The translations under genes and the position numbers were made by a program. From Apoderus coryli (lineage: Eukaryota; Arthropoda; Insecta; Coleoptera; Attelabidae), in assembly GCA_911728435.2 (NCBI GenBank), contig OU452208.1:4650001-4714000 (forward strand): 64,000 nucleotides of DNA, given 5' to 3'. Of this stretch, positions 1 through 10,271 are shown one piece after another. The notes under the pieces are model-generated. The model saw only the letters and a list, made by a program, of their open reading frames with translations. It was not told the origin of the DNA and did not search any database. Every line of letters starts with the position of its first letter. The stretch's first letter is position 1.

Positions 1-1012
1 TTAGAGTGTTTCAGTTATTAACGTTTTTTGTTGTGCTCAATAATATTGTGCACGCTAATTTCACGACCACAAAATAGTGTTTGAAAACCTCCCTAATGCC
101 GAGTGGGTAAGTCTTTAGGGACAAAAATATTTTTAATTGAACAATTCCAAGAGTTATTTTGAGTGTTTTCGAAAGTACAGTTCATAGTTGTAGCGGTTTT
201 AGCAGTTATAAGGGTTATTCTTTCGTAGTGATTGATTTGAACCAAGTGAATGTGATTAAACTGAATGTGATTGTACTGAACTGAATATTTGGCGAAACCG
301 AAAGATCATCTTTTTTGTGATTGTCTCTCACTTAACCTCGAAATCTTGTAAAAACAACCAAATCTGCTCTGAAAACTGGAAAATTATTTCTTCCATGATA
401 TTATTATCCATGTTTTAAAGTTTTGCAATATATTGGTTTGATTCGAAATCATATTCCAATTATTATCTCTCAATATTCAATACTTTTAGAGGTTAACTGT
501 TAACTGAACGAACTAACCGGTACCTAGAGGTTGATCAGTAAGGGGCAAGGGGGGTAGGAATTTTAATCAGTTTGGTAGAAGTGACCGATGTCGAAAGAAT
601 ACGCACAATCGTGAATGAACTGAAAATTTTCAGATTGTTCACTTAGTTCAGTACGAAAGAATAACCCTATATTTATAAAACTATTGACATCTAATGCGAT
701 AGCGCATTTGTTATTGAAAAAAATATATATCAGCAGATAACAGAGATAAAGAATATGTGTATTAGATTTGCTACAAAGTTGAATGTCATTATTAGTTATA
801 GAAAGCTTTTAATAATAATTAATATTAAAATGATTAACTTTGTTTTATTATTATCAGTCATTTGAATAAAAAATACATTTTTCAAGAATACCACACGTTG
901 TTATCTTCAGCCTATTTATATGATATGGTTGAATAAAATAGGCATAATACAAAGGCATATATTTAATAAATATTATTTAATATGTTTGTTCATGATATAG
1001 TTTCGATTAAAA
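1..1012. other. Intergenic, no gene recognised
   Basis: I see no convincing coding exon here. The stretch is AT-rich with short repeated words such as 'ctgaatgtgatt' near 240-290. A possible 5' exon is hinted at by a start codon at about 98 followed at once by a good donor (gtaagt), but nothing supports its use. It may hold the promoter or 5' untranslated exon of the small gene at 1013. Confidence 0.4.
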
Positions 1013-1334
1013 ATGTTTAGTAAATTGTGTTGTTCGCGAAAAAAACAAGAGGAATGTAAAATAGAAATGGATACGAGAAACAAGCCTAATTTAGGTAGGA
1101 ATAACAGATTTTCATTTAATGCATTTTGCATTTTTGTGTTTTTTTTCAGAACCGCAATATAAAGTTACCACAGTAAGTACTGTTTCAGAACTAGTGAATA
1201 ATGACAGAAATTCGACGCGAACACGAACACTTTCTACTTCAAGTTCAAAAAGTGTGCAGTCATTTTACAGTGTAAAGTCCGTAAAATCTGAAAGTGATGA
1301 TTTTTACAGTGTGCATAGTCAAGAATCAAATTAA
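1013..1334 (+). CDS. Small unknown two-exon protein, Ser-rich, N-terminal Cys pair
   Basis: I do not recognise this protein. Two exons (1013-1094 and 1150-1334) join in frame across a 55-bp intron with a gtagg donor and a T-rich tract ending in cag, giving 88 residues. The N-terminus reads MFSKLCCSRKKQEE: a Cys-Cys pair beside a basic patch, which is typical of palmitoylated membrane-anchored proteins (inference). The rest is polar and rich in Ser, Thr and Val, with a repeated FYSV(K/H)S motif (SFYSVKS, DFYSVHS) near the C-terminus that could be a phosphorylated or docking tail. It lies 0.6 kb upstream of TRAPPC12 on the same strand. The intron and preserved frame argue for a real gene. The lack of a known family keeps confidence moderate. 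Confidence 0.5.
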
Positions 1335-1967
1335 ATTATTCTTTTATTTCAATGTGATACAATACTAATGGTATTGTAGTTCTGTATGATACGCTTTTAT
1401 GTCATATTTATATTATTTATACTTTTTACAAATATATTTTAAATTATTATATTACGCAAAGATAAGTTAAATGTGTAATTTTCATTTCAAGCACAAATTT
1501 TAGAAACACGAATTTGGTGTCACAAGTATCCTCTCTGTTTGAACCACAGATATATATTATATCGATGCACTGAAGCAAGATACCTATGTATCTAGGTGTC
1601 ATTGAGTGAATCGAGGCACAACCTACTAAATTAGCTCATGGTTGCCTCCGTTCTCTAGGTTGTTTGACTCGTACGCTGTATGGACGGGACATTAGCTTTT
1701 CGATAGTATTTAAGCCTCAGAAAAATAGTTTTCTTGAGATTTGAGCTCTTTGTTTTCAATGGTTTTTGAATTTTCGACTGTCAAAGTCAAAGACATGCCA
1801 ATTGCCAATGAATTTAAAGAAGAAGAAGAATAAACAAGCAGAAAAACATTTATCTATGTCTGGTACTTTTATTTTCAATTGAATTATTTATTAGATTTCA
1901 CTATATACCCACAAGAATAATACAAACAAATAGAAACTTAATACAGAATACATGTAAAAGCTAGATT
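1335..1967. other. Intergenic spacer with a dispersed-repeat fragment
   Basis: No gene seen. About 1610-1665 (read on the minus strand) resembles the start of the dispersed repeat found at about 8.0 and 53.8 kb, sharing 'aatttagtaggttgtgcctc'. The last 100 bp probably hold the TRAPPC12 promoter and 5' UTR. No TATA or initiator could be fixed with confidence. Confidence 0.4.
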
Positions 1968-4946
1968 ATGGCTGACAATAATTTAGCACCGTCTTTAAGT
2001 CAGTACTTTGGTCTGCCTGATAATGATAAGGTTGATTCCTCAGATGTTTCTTCCCAAGAACTTAAAGACACAGTACGGAAAATACAAGACTTAAATATTC
2101 AAGATGATGGTCAAGAAATAAGTAAGAGTGAACCAATAATTTGTAAACTATTTTCGGATACACCAACAGAACCCAAGGACCCCACTGCAGCATTTTTTGA
2201 TTTGATTAGTAGCAATACACAACAGACAGCTACTAATGGTATCATGGCTAGTTTGGGACTATCAAATAATAACGAGGTATTAATTGTCGTGTATGTTTTA
2301 CACATATTTCAGCAAGATAACTATTAATAAACCATACAAAACTACGAAGATTCTTGAAATTTATTAATATGTATAGGAGGGCTACAGCCCTAGTCGTGTA
2401 GCTGCGGGCAGTGATACAGATAGGCGACGTGATGCTTGGATACCAAGTGAACGGATACGTCAAGTTTTAATAGCAAATGCGACAGCACCATCAGGAGCGT
2501 ACAACGTCGATACAGACATGTTGACTATGCCAGGTGTGTTGACAAATGAGGACTTGGGTGACAGCATAGCTGCAGCAGTTACGCTATGTTTGGGCGAAGC
2601 TGAGGCGGCTCAAAGACGGGTTTTGGGTGCAGATGACGTTACACAGGATGAGAGAGGATTGAGGGAGTTGGTGCAAGCTGGAGCTTACAGGTAAAAACAG
2701 AAAATGAAACCACCGGGTGTGGTAGATACGCGCCTTATGCGATAATCTAATTCTTAATTCAGCAACATTATATGGCACAACTTCCGGTATGTTTTAGATC
2801 AGCCATCAATTTGACTACGCGTTTGCTGACTATTTACGGCCAGGGTCGTGGCAGTTCCGGACAACCAACTAAACATTCGCCACATTCTCTGCAATTATGG
2901 TTCACCCGTATCGCGTTACTAGTCAAAACTCAGTTATTCAATGTTGCTCAAGCCGAAGCCGAACCGTTCGGACAGCTGGACAAACCAGATTTGTACTACC
3001 AGGTATGTCAGTTAATTAAAGATAGTTAAATACATGATTTCTGAGCAAAAATGTTGCAAAAAACTTTCAATTTGCAATCAATTACATTGCTAATACTGCA
3101 AGCAATCGATTTATTTTATTTTTGAATAAAATGGAATGTAATGTTATTTCATGTTACCAGTTTTACCCTGACATGTATGGTGGTCGACCAGGGTCAATGG
3201 CATCGTTCTCCTTTCGATTACTCTTAGCTGAATTACCAATGTATTGTGGTCGGCCAAAGGAATCTCTTACTAAACTGTTTAGCATGTTGTCTACGATTAG
3301 ACAGATGGAGAAAAACTTGAAACAAGGTAATGTTTTATTTATATCATATTAAGTTAATTTACCCCATACTACTAGCAGTTAGTTTGTCTTTCCTACTGTT
3401 GTTTTCATTCGAAAAAATGTGTAATGTTTTAATTAGGTGCTGCAAAGTTCTTGTATTATCTTGTCCTCAGAATTTTAACTGAGGTAGGGGTAGGGAGCTA
3501 CCTAGTACATTTATTTATTTATTCAACAATTAGGGGTGACTAATTTTATCAAATGCCTTACTAAAATCGGTGTAGGTTGCATCCACTTGCACTCTATCAT
3601 CCATTTTTGATATTATCGAAACCTAGGGACTATGGAGAGGAATATATAAACAGAAAAGGCTTTGCAAGCGTAAATGTCCAGGTAAACTATGCTCCATTGG
3701 ATAGTGTAGATGTACAATGACCTGGATCCACTCATGACAGCAGAATATGGAAAAATTCCGACGTATGTTCAGTCATGCGCGGCAATACACAAAATGCTAT
3801 ACTTCTAGCAGCTGAGGGATACGGCATAGAACCATGTTTAATTAAAATAGCCTTGACCGCGGAGCGTGAAGGATTTGCTACAGAGCAAAAGCAATTTAAC
3901 ACGAAGCAAATACTTTTGCTACTACCTTCTACCTCGCAGCATTTGCTTTTTACTTGAAGCAGTTGCTTCGGAGTTATTCATCAGACCCATTGTTTTGCTT
4001 CACCTATTTAAGGTTTGTGTGAGGATGGCAATCCAATGGAAATCACAGACACAGATCGCGGGGATTCATTGAAATTATGGTCAGGTCGAGAGGCTAGAGT
4101 TATGCATTCAATTATTAATTGTGCTTTGGCTTTGAAAGATTATGAATTGGCTATGGAATTACTGGGGGAATTGTGTGATAGGTAAGTTTCACAAAAATGT
4201 TTATGTAAAATGATCTGCAATATTAAATAAATGTAACGCATAGGGAAGGAGCACCACGCAGTGCCTTACTCTCCGCATTAGGTAGACTTCACCTTCAGCT
4301 GGGTGATATAACAGGCGCTGAGATGTGCTTCAATGAGGCCGCAGATTTCCGCAATGGACCACCGGATGTTCGTGATCTGGTCGATAGAGGGCTTTTAGCG
4401 GTGGCACAGAATTGTTTTGATGATGCATACATACACTTCGAGCAAGCCAGCAAGTTGCAACCGTCCAACGTCATGGTAAGTCAATGTAATGTATTTCGAG
4501 AAATGGTAGGATATAAATTTGGTTAAATGATCACCTAAAGGTTTTGCATTTAGTAAGAAAAATGACGTAGACTTCGTGGTGATGTAATAGAGACTTATAA
4601 AATTGTGAATAACCACTACAACAGACCACTTAATATATTTCATATGGCTTTTGCCATTTGAATACTAGTTGGAAGTAACGTAACAATTTTATTTTCTCAG
4701 ATTCTCAACAATATGGGCGTTTGTCTGCTCTACGGTGGTCACCTCAAGGAAGCGATAGCGGTTCTCGAATCGGCCATCGCTTCAAATCCAGTACAAGCAC
4801 TCCACGAATCTTTATTATTAAATCTTTGCACTCTTTATGACATGGAATCATCCAAAGGACGCATGAAGAAGTTCGCATTGCTACGTCAAATATCACGTTA
4901 TCAAGCTGATGCACCAGCGACAATTTTAGAAAAGTTATATGGATGA
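1968..4946 (+). CDS. TRAPPC12: TRAPPC12: trafficking protein particle complex subunit 12, TPR protein
   Basis: TRAPPC12 is a subunit of metazoan TRAPPIII, a Rab-activating tether in ER-Golgi traffic and autophagy. Seven exons rebuild a 546-residue protein: 1968-2276, 2377-2690, 2798-3002, 3161-3326, 4013-4181, 4244-4475 and 4701-4946. All junctions are GT-AG and the frame is kept. Residues 1-100 are acidic and disordered, as in the family. Then comes a conserved block ([13 protein letters not shown]...), followed by helical TPR repeats. The C-terminal repeats hold [18 protein letters not shown] and [18 protein letters not shown], classic TPR spacing. The human protein is longer, about 735 residues, mainly in its disordered N-terminus. 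Intron 4 (3327-4012) holds a LINE scrap and a Harbinger scrap, and exon 5 uses an acceptor just after that debris. Confidence 0.92.
3530..3612 (-). mobile_element. LINE reverse-transcriptase scrap in TRAPPC12 intron 4
   Basis: Read on the minus strand, this short segment encodes a run with [20 protein letters not shown], matching the reverse-transcriptase block (YTDFCKAFDRIDH) of the LINE at 39.2-40.7 kb. Only about 27 residues survive. It lies against the gene's direction of transcription. Confidence 0.6.
3622..3850 (+). mobile_element. PIF/Harbinger transposase remnant (HARBI1-like)
   Basis: The reading frame gives [15 protein letters not shown], then after a break [15 protein letters not shown], and then [18 protein letters not shown]. 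These correspond to the DDE nuclease signature of PIF/Harbinger transposases (YxNRKGxxSxNVQ ... PGSxHDSRIxxNS ... GDSGY), with an in-frame stop and a changed last motif. It is a dead fragment inside TRAPPC12 intron 4. No terminal repeats were found. Confidence 0.65.
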
Positions 4947-5439
4947 ACTGGCAATAAGTTCATACATGCAGATTGCTCTCTTTCTTGCTCAATCTTGTTT
5001 CAATAGAAATACAATTACACAGAACTGTTTTAAGTAGGAAGCCATCAATTTTTAAGTCTTTAAAATGCTGGACAGAATTAATCCTATCATCGTATTGAAG
5101 CTACAAAAAAGTTTAGCACTTACCAAATTGATTAAAAGGCTAGTGTAAGGTCTACGATATATTTCGTAACCATTTTGCACCATTCAACGATAAGATGTCA
5201 CTTATAATAAAATACTCTCCCATTTAAAAATCCCCCATCTCATTGCTCTCAATGCGCCCAAATCTGTCAGGCAAATTTACTGCTAATTTTGGCCAGGAGC
5301 ATGGGCGTAGTCAGGGTGGGGCGCTTGCCCTCCCCTGGACGCAGCATCGCTGTTTATGCCATGGATGCTATTTCTATAGCCTCAGCCATTGAGGGTTTCC
5401 TAGCCAACGCCGGCCTTGAGCCTGAAAAGTGCGTCGAAC
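4947..5439. other. 3' flank of TRAPPC12, no gene
   Basis: Probable 3' UTR followed by low-information AT-rich DNA. From about 5290 the base composition rises in GC ('catgggcgtagtcagggtgg'), which looks like the edge of inserted transposon DNA leading into the hAT remnant at 5455. Confidence 0.35.
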
Positions 5440-5449
5440 AATGGTAAGA

Positions 5450-5595
5450 TGGGTGTTCGGTGTTCCACCATGGCTGGAAAGGGCGGCGGGGTACAAAAGA
5501 TTATTCGGGAAAAGTACACGCGGGGGTTGTATTTTCATTGTGCTAGCCACAAACTTAATTTAGTGGTGAACGATTTAAACCAGTTAGCAGTCTAG
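5450..5595 (+). mobile_element. hAT-type transposase remnant (ZMYM1-like)
   Basis: The frame beginning near 5467 reads MAGKGGGVQKIIREKYTRG and continues to HCASHKLNLVVNDLNQLA. This is the central motif of domesticated and active hAT-type transposases (SMAGKxxGVQ..I....P.A.yvHCASHxLNLV). It stops at an in-frame stop soon after. It is a short dead fragment with no intact ends seen. Confidence 0.6.
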
Positions 5596-5820
5596 TTCAG
5601 TGGAACCAGATACTGACGAATTCGTTTCATGCTTATTATGAGCTCTTCAGAGTACCAAAGACTATGACACAAATTCATTTTATAATAATGAACATTGTTG
5701 AGTAATTTCAAATAAATCTGTATGAAGGTCAAGCTTGTTATTTTGCTTTTATCTGCCAATGGTTTTTATTTGTATTAAGAAATAAGTTGAAATATAACTT
5801 TTATAGATTATTACTTTTTA

Positions 5821-7592
5821 AGAGAGAGATGTTTTTGGCGACATCTAGCGTGAACAGGCAATATGCCGGGTGAAAGACAGACAAATTTAGCAGAATGTGG
5901 CTCTCCTGATACTTTAAATGCACCTCTTCAAACTTATGTGTTCCTGGTACGAAATCGAGATTTTTATAAAAGACAAATTTAGTAGAATGTGGCTCTCCTG
6001 ATACTTTAAATTCACCTCTTCAAACTTATGTGTTCCTGGTACGAAATCGAGATTTTTATAAAAGACAAATTTAGTAGAATGTGGCTCTCCTGATACTTTA
6101 AATTCACCTCTTCAAACTTATGTGTTCCTGGTACGAAATCGAGATTTTTATAAAAGACAAATTTAGTAGAATGTGGCTCTCCTGATACTTTAAATTCACC
6201 TCTTCAAACTTATGTGTTCCTGGTACGAAATCGAGATTTTTATAAAAGACAAATTTAGTAGAATGTGGCTCTCCTGATACTTTAAATGCACCTCTTCAAA
6301 CTTATGTGTTCCTGGTACGAAATCGAGATTTTTAGAAAAGTCAAATTTAGTAGAATGTTGCTCTCTGATACTTTAAATGCACCTCTTTAAACTTATGTGT
6401 TCCTGGTACGAAATCGAGATTTTTAGAAAAGTCAAATTTAGTAGAATGTTGCTCTCCTGATACTTTAAATGCACCTCTTTAAACTTATGTGTTCCTGGTA
6501 CGAAATCGAGATTTTTATAAAAGACAAACAAATTTAGTAGAATGTGGCTCTCCTGATACTTTAAATGCACCTCTTCAAACTTATGTGTTCCTGGTACGAA
6601 ATCGAGATTTTTATAAAAGACAAATTTAGTAGAATGTGGCTCTCCTGATACTTTAAATTCACCTCTTCAAACTTATGTGTTCCTGGTACGAAATCGAGAT
6701 TTTTAGAAAAGTCAAATTTAGTAGAATGTTGCTCTCTGATACTTTAAATGCACCTCTTTAAACTTATGTGTTCCTGGTACGAAATCGAGATTTTTAGAAA
6801 AGTCAAATTTAGTAGAATGTTGCTCTCCTGATACTTTAAATGCACCTCTTTAAACTTATGTGTTCCTGGTACGAAATCGAGATTTTTATAAAAGACAAAC
6901 AAATTTAGTAGAATGTGGCTCTCCTGATACTTTAAATGCACCTCTTCAAACTTATGTGTTCCTGGTACGAAATCGAGATTTTTATAAAAGACAAATTTAG
7001 TAGAATGTGGCTCTCCTGATACTTTAAATTCACCTCTTCAAACTTATGTGTTCCTGGTACGAAATCGAGATTTTTATAAAAGACAAATTTAGTAGAATGT
7101 GGCTCTCCTGATACTTTAAATGCACCTCTTCAAACTTATGTGTTCCTGGTACGAAATCGAGATTTTTATAAAAGACAAATTTAGTAGAATGTGGCTCTCC
7201 TGATACTTTAAATTCACCTATTCAAACTTATGTGTTCCTGGTACGAAATCGAGATTTTTAGAAAAGACAAATTTAGCAGAATGTGGCTCTCCTGATACTT
7301 TAAATTCACCTATTCAACCTTATGTGTTCCTGGTACGAAATCGAGATTTTTAGAAAAGACAAATTTAGCAGAATGTGGCTCTCCTGATACTTTAAATGCA
7401 CCTCTTCAAACTTATGTGTTCCTGGTACGAAATCGAGATTTTTAGAAAAGACAAATTTAGCAGAATGTGGCTCTCCTGATACTTTAAATGCACCTCTTTA
7501 AACTTAACTTAAACGATGGCCGTTTGTGAACTGTGTTTCACCCGGCATATTGCCTGTTCACGCTAGATGTCGCCAAAACATCTCTCTCTCTC
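5821..7592. mobile_element. Non-autonomous element: terminal inverted repeats around a tandem array
   Basis: The left end (5821-5874: agagagagatg, ttttggcgacatctagcg, tgaacaggcaatatgccggg, tgaaa) is matched in reverse complement by 7536-7592, with one base of difference in a T run. These inverted repeats of about 54-57 bp bracket the 92-bp tandem array and little else. No transposase frame lies between them. The layout resembles foldback or MITE-like DNA elements with an expanded internal minisatellite. No clear target-site duplication is visible: the ends run into short AG/CT runs. Confidence 0.75.
5876..7505 (+). repeat. Tandem array of a 92-bp unit, 17 copies
   Basis: The word 'ttcctggtacgaaatcgaga' recurs at 5941, 6033, 6125, 6217, 6309, 6400, 6492, 6588, 6680, 6771, 6863, 6959, 7051, 7143, 7235, 7327 and 7419. 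The step is 92 bp, except for single-base losses (91) and a 4-bp 'acaa' gain (96). Variants fall in classes: 'tataaaagac' or 'tagaaaagtc', 'atgtggctctcc' or 'atgttgctctc', and 'aattcacc' or 'aatgcacc'. A block of four units is repeated with a 371-bp step. Short antisense open frames at 6373-6570 and 6744-6941 are by-products of the repeat and not genes. Confidence 0.95.
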
Positions 7593-7627
7593 AATCAATT
7601 CTCGTGCTAGTATAAGCTCTTTGTAAA

Positions 7628-7733
7628 TGTTGGAAATTTGGGTCACACTGCCTGCCGATCACCACTGATGAGTCGTGGATCGACGAAACGGCCGTCTGGT
7701 GAAAGCATGGTAGTGTGAAACAAATTTCCAACA
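7628..7733 (+). ncRNA. Hammerhead self-cleaving ribozyme (long stem I, minimal stem III)
   Basis: All conserved hammerhead parts are present in order. Stem I 5' strand: TCACCA (7659-7664). Core: CTGATGA (7665-7671). Stem II: GTCG-TGGAT-CGAC (7672-7684). Core: GAAA (7685-7688). Stem III: a two-base-pair or self-complementary ACGGCCGT (7688-7695). Cleavage triplet: GTC (7694-7696). Stem I 3' strand: TGGTGA (7697-7702), an exact complement of the 5' strand. Stem I is extended outward by TCACACTGCC paired with GGTAGTGTGA, and by TGTTGGAAATTTG (7628-7640) paired with CAAATTTCCAACA (7721-7733). Short-stem-III hammerheads are known from Penelope-like elements and small retrozyme-type repeats. The host element is not identified here. 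Confidence 0.85.
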
Positions 7734-7990
7734 TAACTTAAAGTCTTGTTGCTTTATGTAACAAGCAATTCTTATTATTTTTTTATTTAAATGTGTATAA
7801 AATTAGAAATTATTATTTAAAAAGCACAAATAAATTTTTAGATGTTATAAAATGAAGTTTAATGTCAACAATATTACATGATATACTTAGGTAGAGGAGC
7901 TTCGAAAGATCCTAAGTGCGAGGTCAATAAGGGCCTTCTCAACCGAGGTATATATGCAATTTTTACTACTAACACTGTTCTCGAAAGCTC
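7734..7990. other. AT-rich spacer, nothing recognised
   Basis: No coding signal. It lies between the ribozyme and the dispersed repeat at about 8.0 kb. Confidence 0.4.
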
Positions 7991-7994
7991 GTGA

Positions 7995-8400
7995 CTCAAA
8001 CTAACGGGAGGCGGCTCGGTACAAATTTAGGAGGCTGTACCTCGTCAGGGGCAGCGCTGTGTTAATTTGGTAGGATGTGCCTCGCTTACCGTATGGATCT
8101 AGAATGGACGTACGTGTGCCAGAATATTGTAGAAAACACTGGAAGTGTTCGAGAAAGAAGGCCCACCAAATATATAGCCAACATAACAGGGACAGTCGAC
8201 AGTTATCAAGTGAACAGTCGATACTTAACAGTGACATATATAAATAAATAGTACAAATAAATACAGTCATATTAGTGAATTAATGTTATTAGTTTGTTTA
8301 AGTGTTTAATTATTAAGTATAAATAAATTAGTGTTAATTAAAGCTTGTTATTATTTCACACAACGAACCACGAAAAACATTACAATATATTAGATTTGAT
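7995..8400 (+). repeat. Dispersed repeat copy A (possible solo LTR)
   Basis: Positions 8005-8215 match, in inverted orientation, 53765-53965. Both have 'cgggaggcg' near the start, two spaced copies of an 'aatttRgtaggNtgtRcctcg' motif, 'tatggatctagaatg', 'ctggaagtgttcgagaaaga' and 'acaggga'. Beyond 8215 copy A continues into AT-rich sequence with 'tatataaataaata', which could be an LTR promoter-like segment. No reverse transcriptase or integrase lies nearby. A solo LTR or a non-autonomous element are both possible. The 89-codon antisense open frame here is not credible as a gene. Confidence 0.5.
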
Positions 8401-9822
8401 TAGATGTTGAAGGTATTAGTTAGTCATTTTGAAATATTTCACCATATCAAATGAACTGGAAGTTTGGTTGTCAAAATGGCAGAATTAAATCAAATTTTAG
8501 GCATCATTTTGCAAAAAATTAATTCTTAATCAAATAATGTTTTATAATTTTTAACTAGATACGAGTATTACGCCTGTTTAATGTATTAGTTTATTTTGTT
8601 TATGATTATTATTAACTTTAAGAATAAAAATTTCTGTTGGTGGTGTTTGTTGTTGTCACTTTGACATTTCGTGGTGTTTATTAAGCCGCCTTTTGTGCAA
8701 GACAGATTTGGTTAAACGGAGATTCACCGTATTGGTGGATGACGATCACGTGACGCCTGCCTACCTAAACGTTGTGTTGTAAGTTTTCCCGGATATTTAC
8801 GCATGCTTCAATATCGGCTCCGTTGTGAACCATAAAAAAACGAGGTTGATGGTTTTTCAAAAACGAAACGTCGTAGTGAAAATTTGTAAACGCTATCTTT
8901 TTTCCACAAAAAGTAACAATCTTTTAATTTTTTTTATATCTGTAAAATAATGTCAGAAATAAATAAAAACTAAAATCGCAAAAAATGGTTTTCTCAAAAA
9001 TTGTAGAAAAGAGCTAAAGTTAATTTAATTTTGAAAAGACCATTAAAAATGTGTTTGTAACCGTTTCCAAGATTCCAATGCTATCCCATTCTTATCTAGG
9101 ACACAGTGTATATCGTCGCATATTATTGTTCATATTTCGTATTAACAGCGTTTATTTTAATATCTATCTGAAATTAATTTTGCCGAATCCGATATTAATT
9201 TTTTCGCAATTCAATTTATTTTATCCGAAATTACAAAAATCTTACCCCTAAACAGAATTTTCCTAATCGGCAACTTTTTCCTAAATTAAGGTTGAGAACT
9301 GTGGACGTAAAAACAAAAAGAAATAATTAAATTGTGAAATTTTTAATTTATATTTATTTGATATTACAATAACACGAACATGAGAAGCAGATAAAATAAC
9401 ATAAAACATCTTTGACATATAAATATATTTAAAAAAAAAAATTTTAATGGCATACTTATTTTTTGTCACAAAGGGTATAATAACAATATTATTTGAAGCA
9501 CATATTTTATTTTTTGAGTATTTTGTTTTACAAAATTACGTTATCCATCAATATGTGACAATTTAAAACATAATTAAAATATTGCAACATTTTAATCTAA
9601 TTATTTACAAAAATAAATCACATGAAAAACAAATAAGGAAAAATAATATTTAATTGTAAAAATATATACAGGGTAATTATTGATCGATGGTACATTAGAA
9701 GTGCCATGCTTAGGTTTCCCAAAACGTCTAAGGTACTACCATAAACCCTGTATAATTTAGACAATATATTTTCGTAAATTTAACATTAATTTAAGTGGGT
9801 CTTTTCATTTCATAAATACCAA
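8401..9822. other. Intergenic AT-rich stretch with a small inverted-terminus repeat
   Basis: No gene seen. A segment at about 9666-9757 begins 'tatacagggt' and ends 'aaccctgtata', giving a possible miniature element of about 90 bp. The rest has no long open frame with protein-like composition. Confidence 0.35.
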
Positions 9823-10271
9823 TATACAGGGTGACGACGAACCTTGGCAATTCAAGTTAAATCGACGAACTATTGATTCCCAATTTTCAGTTTATTTCGA
9901 ACAAGACGTCTTATTAAATATTATCGAAATTACATTGAAAATACAAAACTCTTGAAACAAAATGGTATAAATAGTTAACACTCCATCGATTATCTTATCT
10001 TATTGACATTGTGTAATTTGGGTTTGACACTACCAACGGTAATCTCCCGACTTCGCCAATGCCCCCTACGAGCGTTCGTTGGCTATATGTATATGAAGAT
10101 ACCACTGAAGTTTAAGGCCTTGAAGCTCAAAATGTTTAAATATAAGATAAACAGTTATCTTCTTAAGAGATTCATTGAGTTATTATTATAAGATGAAAGA
10201 TAACCTATAAATTTTTCTTTAGTATATCGATTTTTGCTTATTGTATCTTATTCGTGAACACCCTGTATATT
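9823..10271. mobile_element. MITE with 13-bp 'aatatacagggtg' termini
   Basis: The left end 'aatatacagggtg' (from about 9823) is mirrored exactly by 'caccctgtatatt' ending near 10271. This gives a non-coding unit of about 450 bp with terminal inverted repeats. The internal sequence has no credible transposase. The 'tacagggtg' terminus is common in arthropod MITEs. A flanking target duplication could not be confirmed by eye. Confidence 0.5.

Noticed and set aside
6373..6941. Two identical 65-codon antisense open frames
   Set aside because: They are translation shadows of the 92-bp tandem repeat. The frame is open only because the repeat unit lacks stops in that phase.
8001..8270. 89-codon minus-strand open frame
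   Set aside because: It lies across a dispersed repeat whose second copy does not keep the frame.
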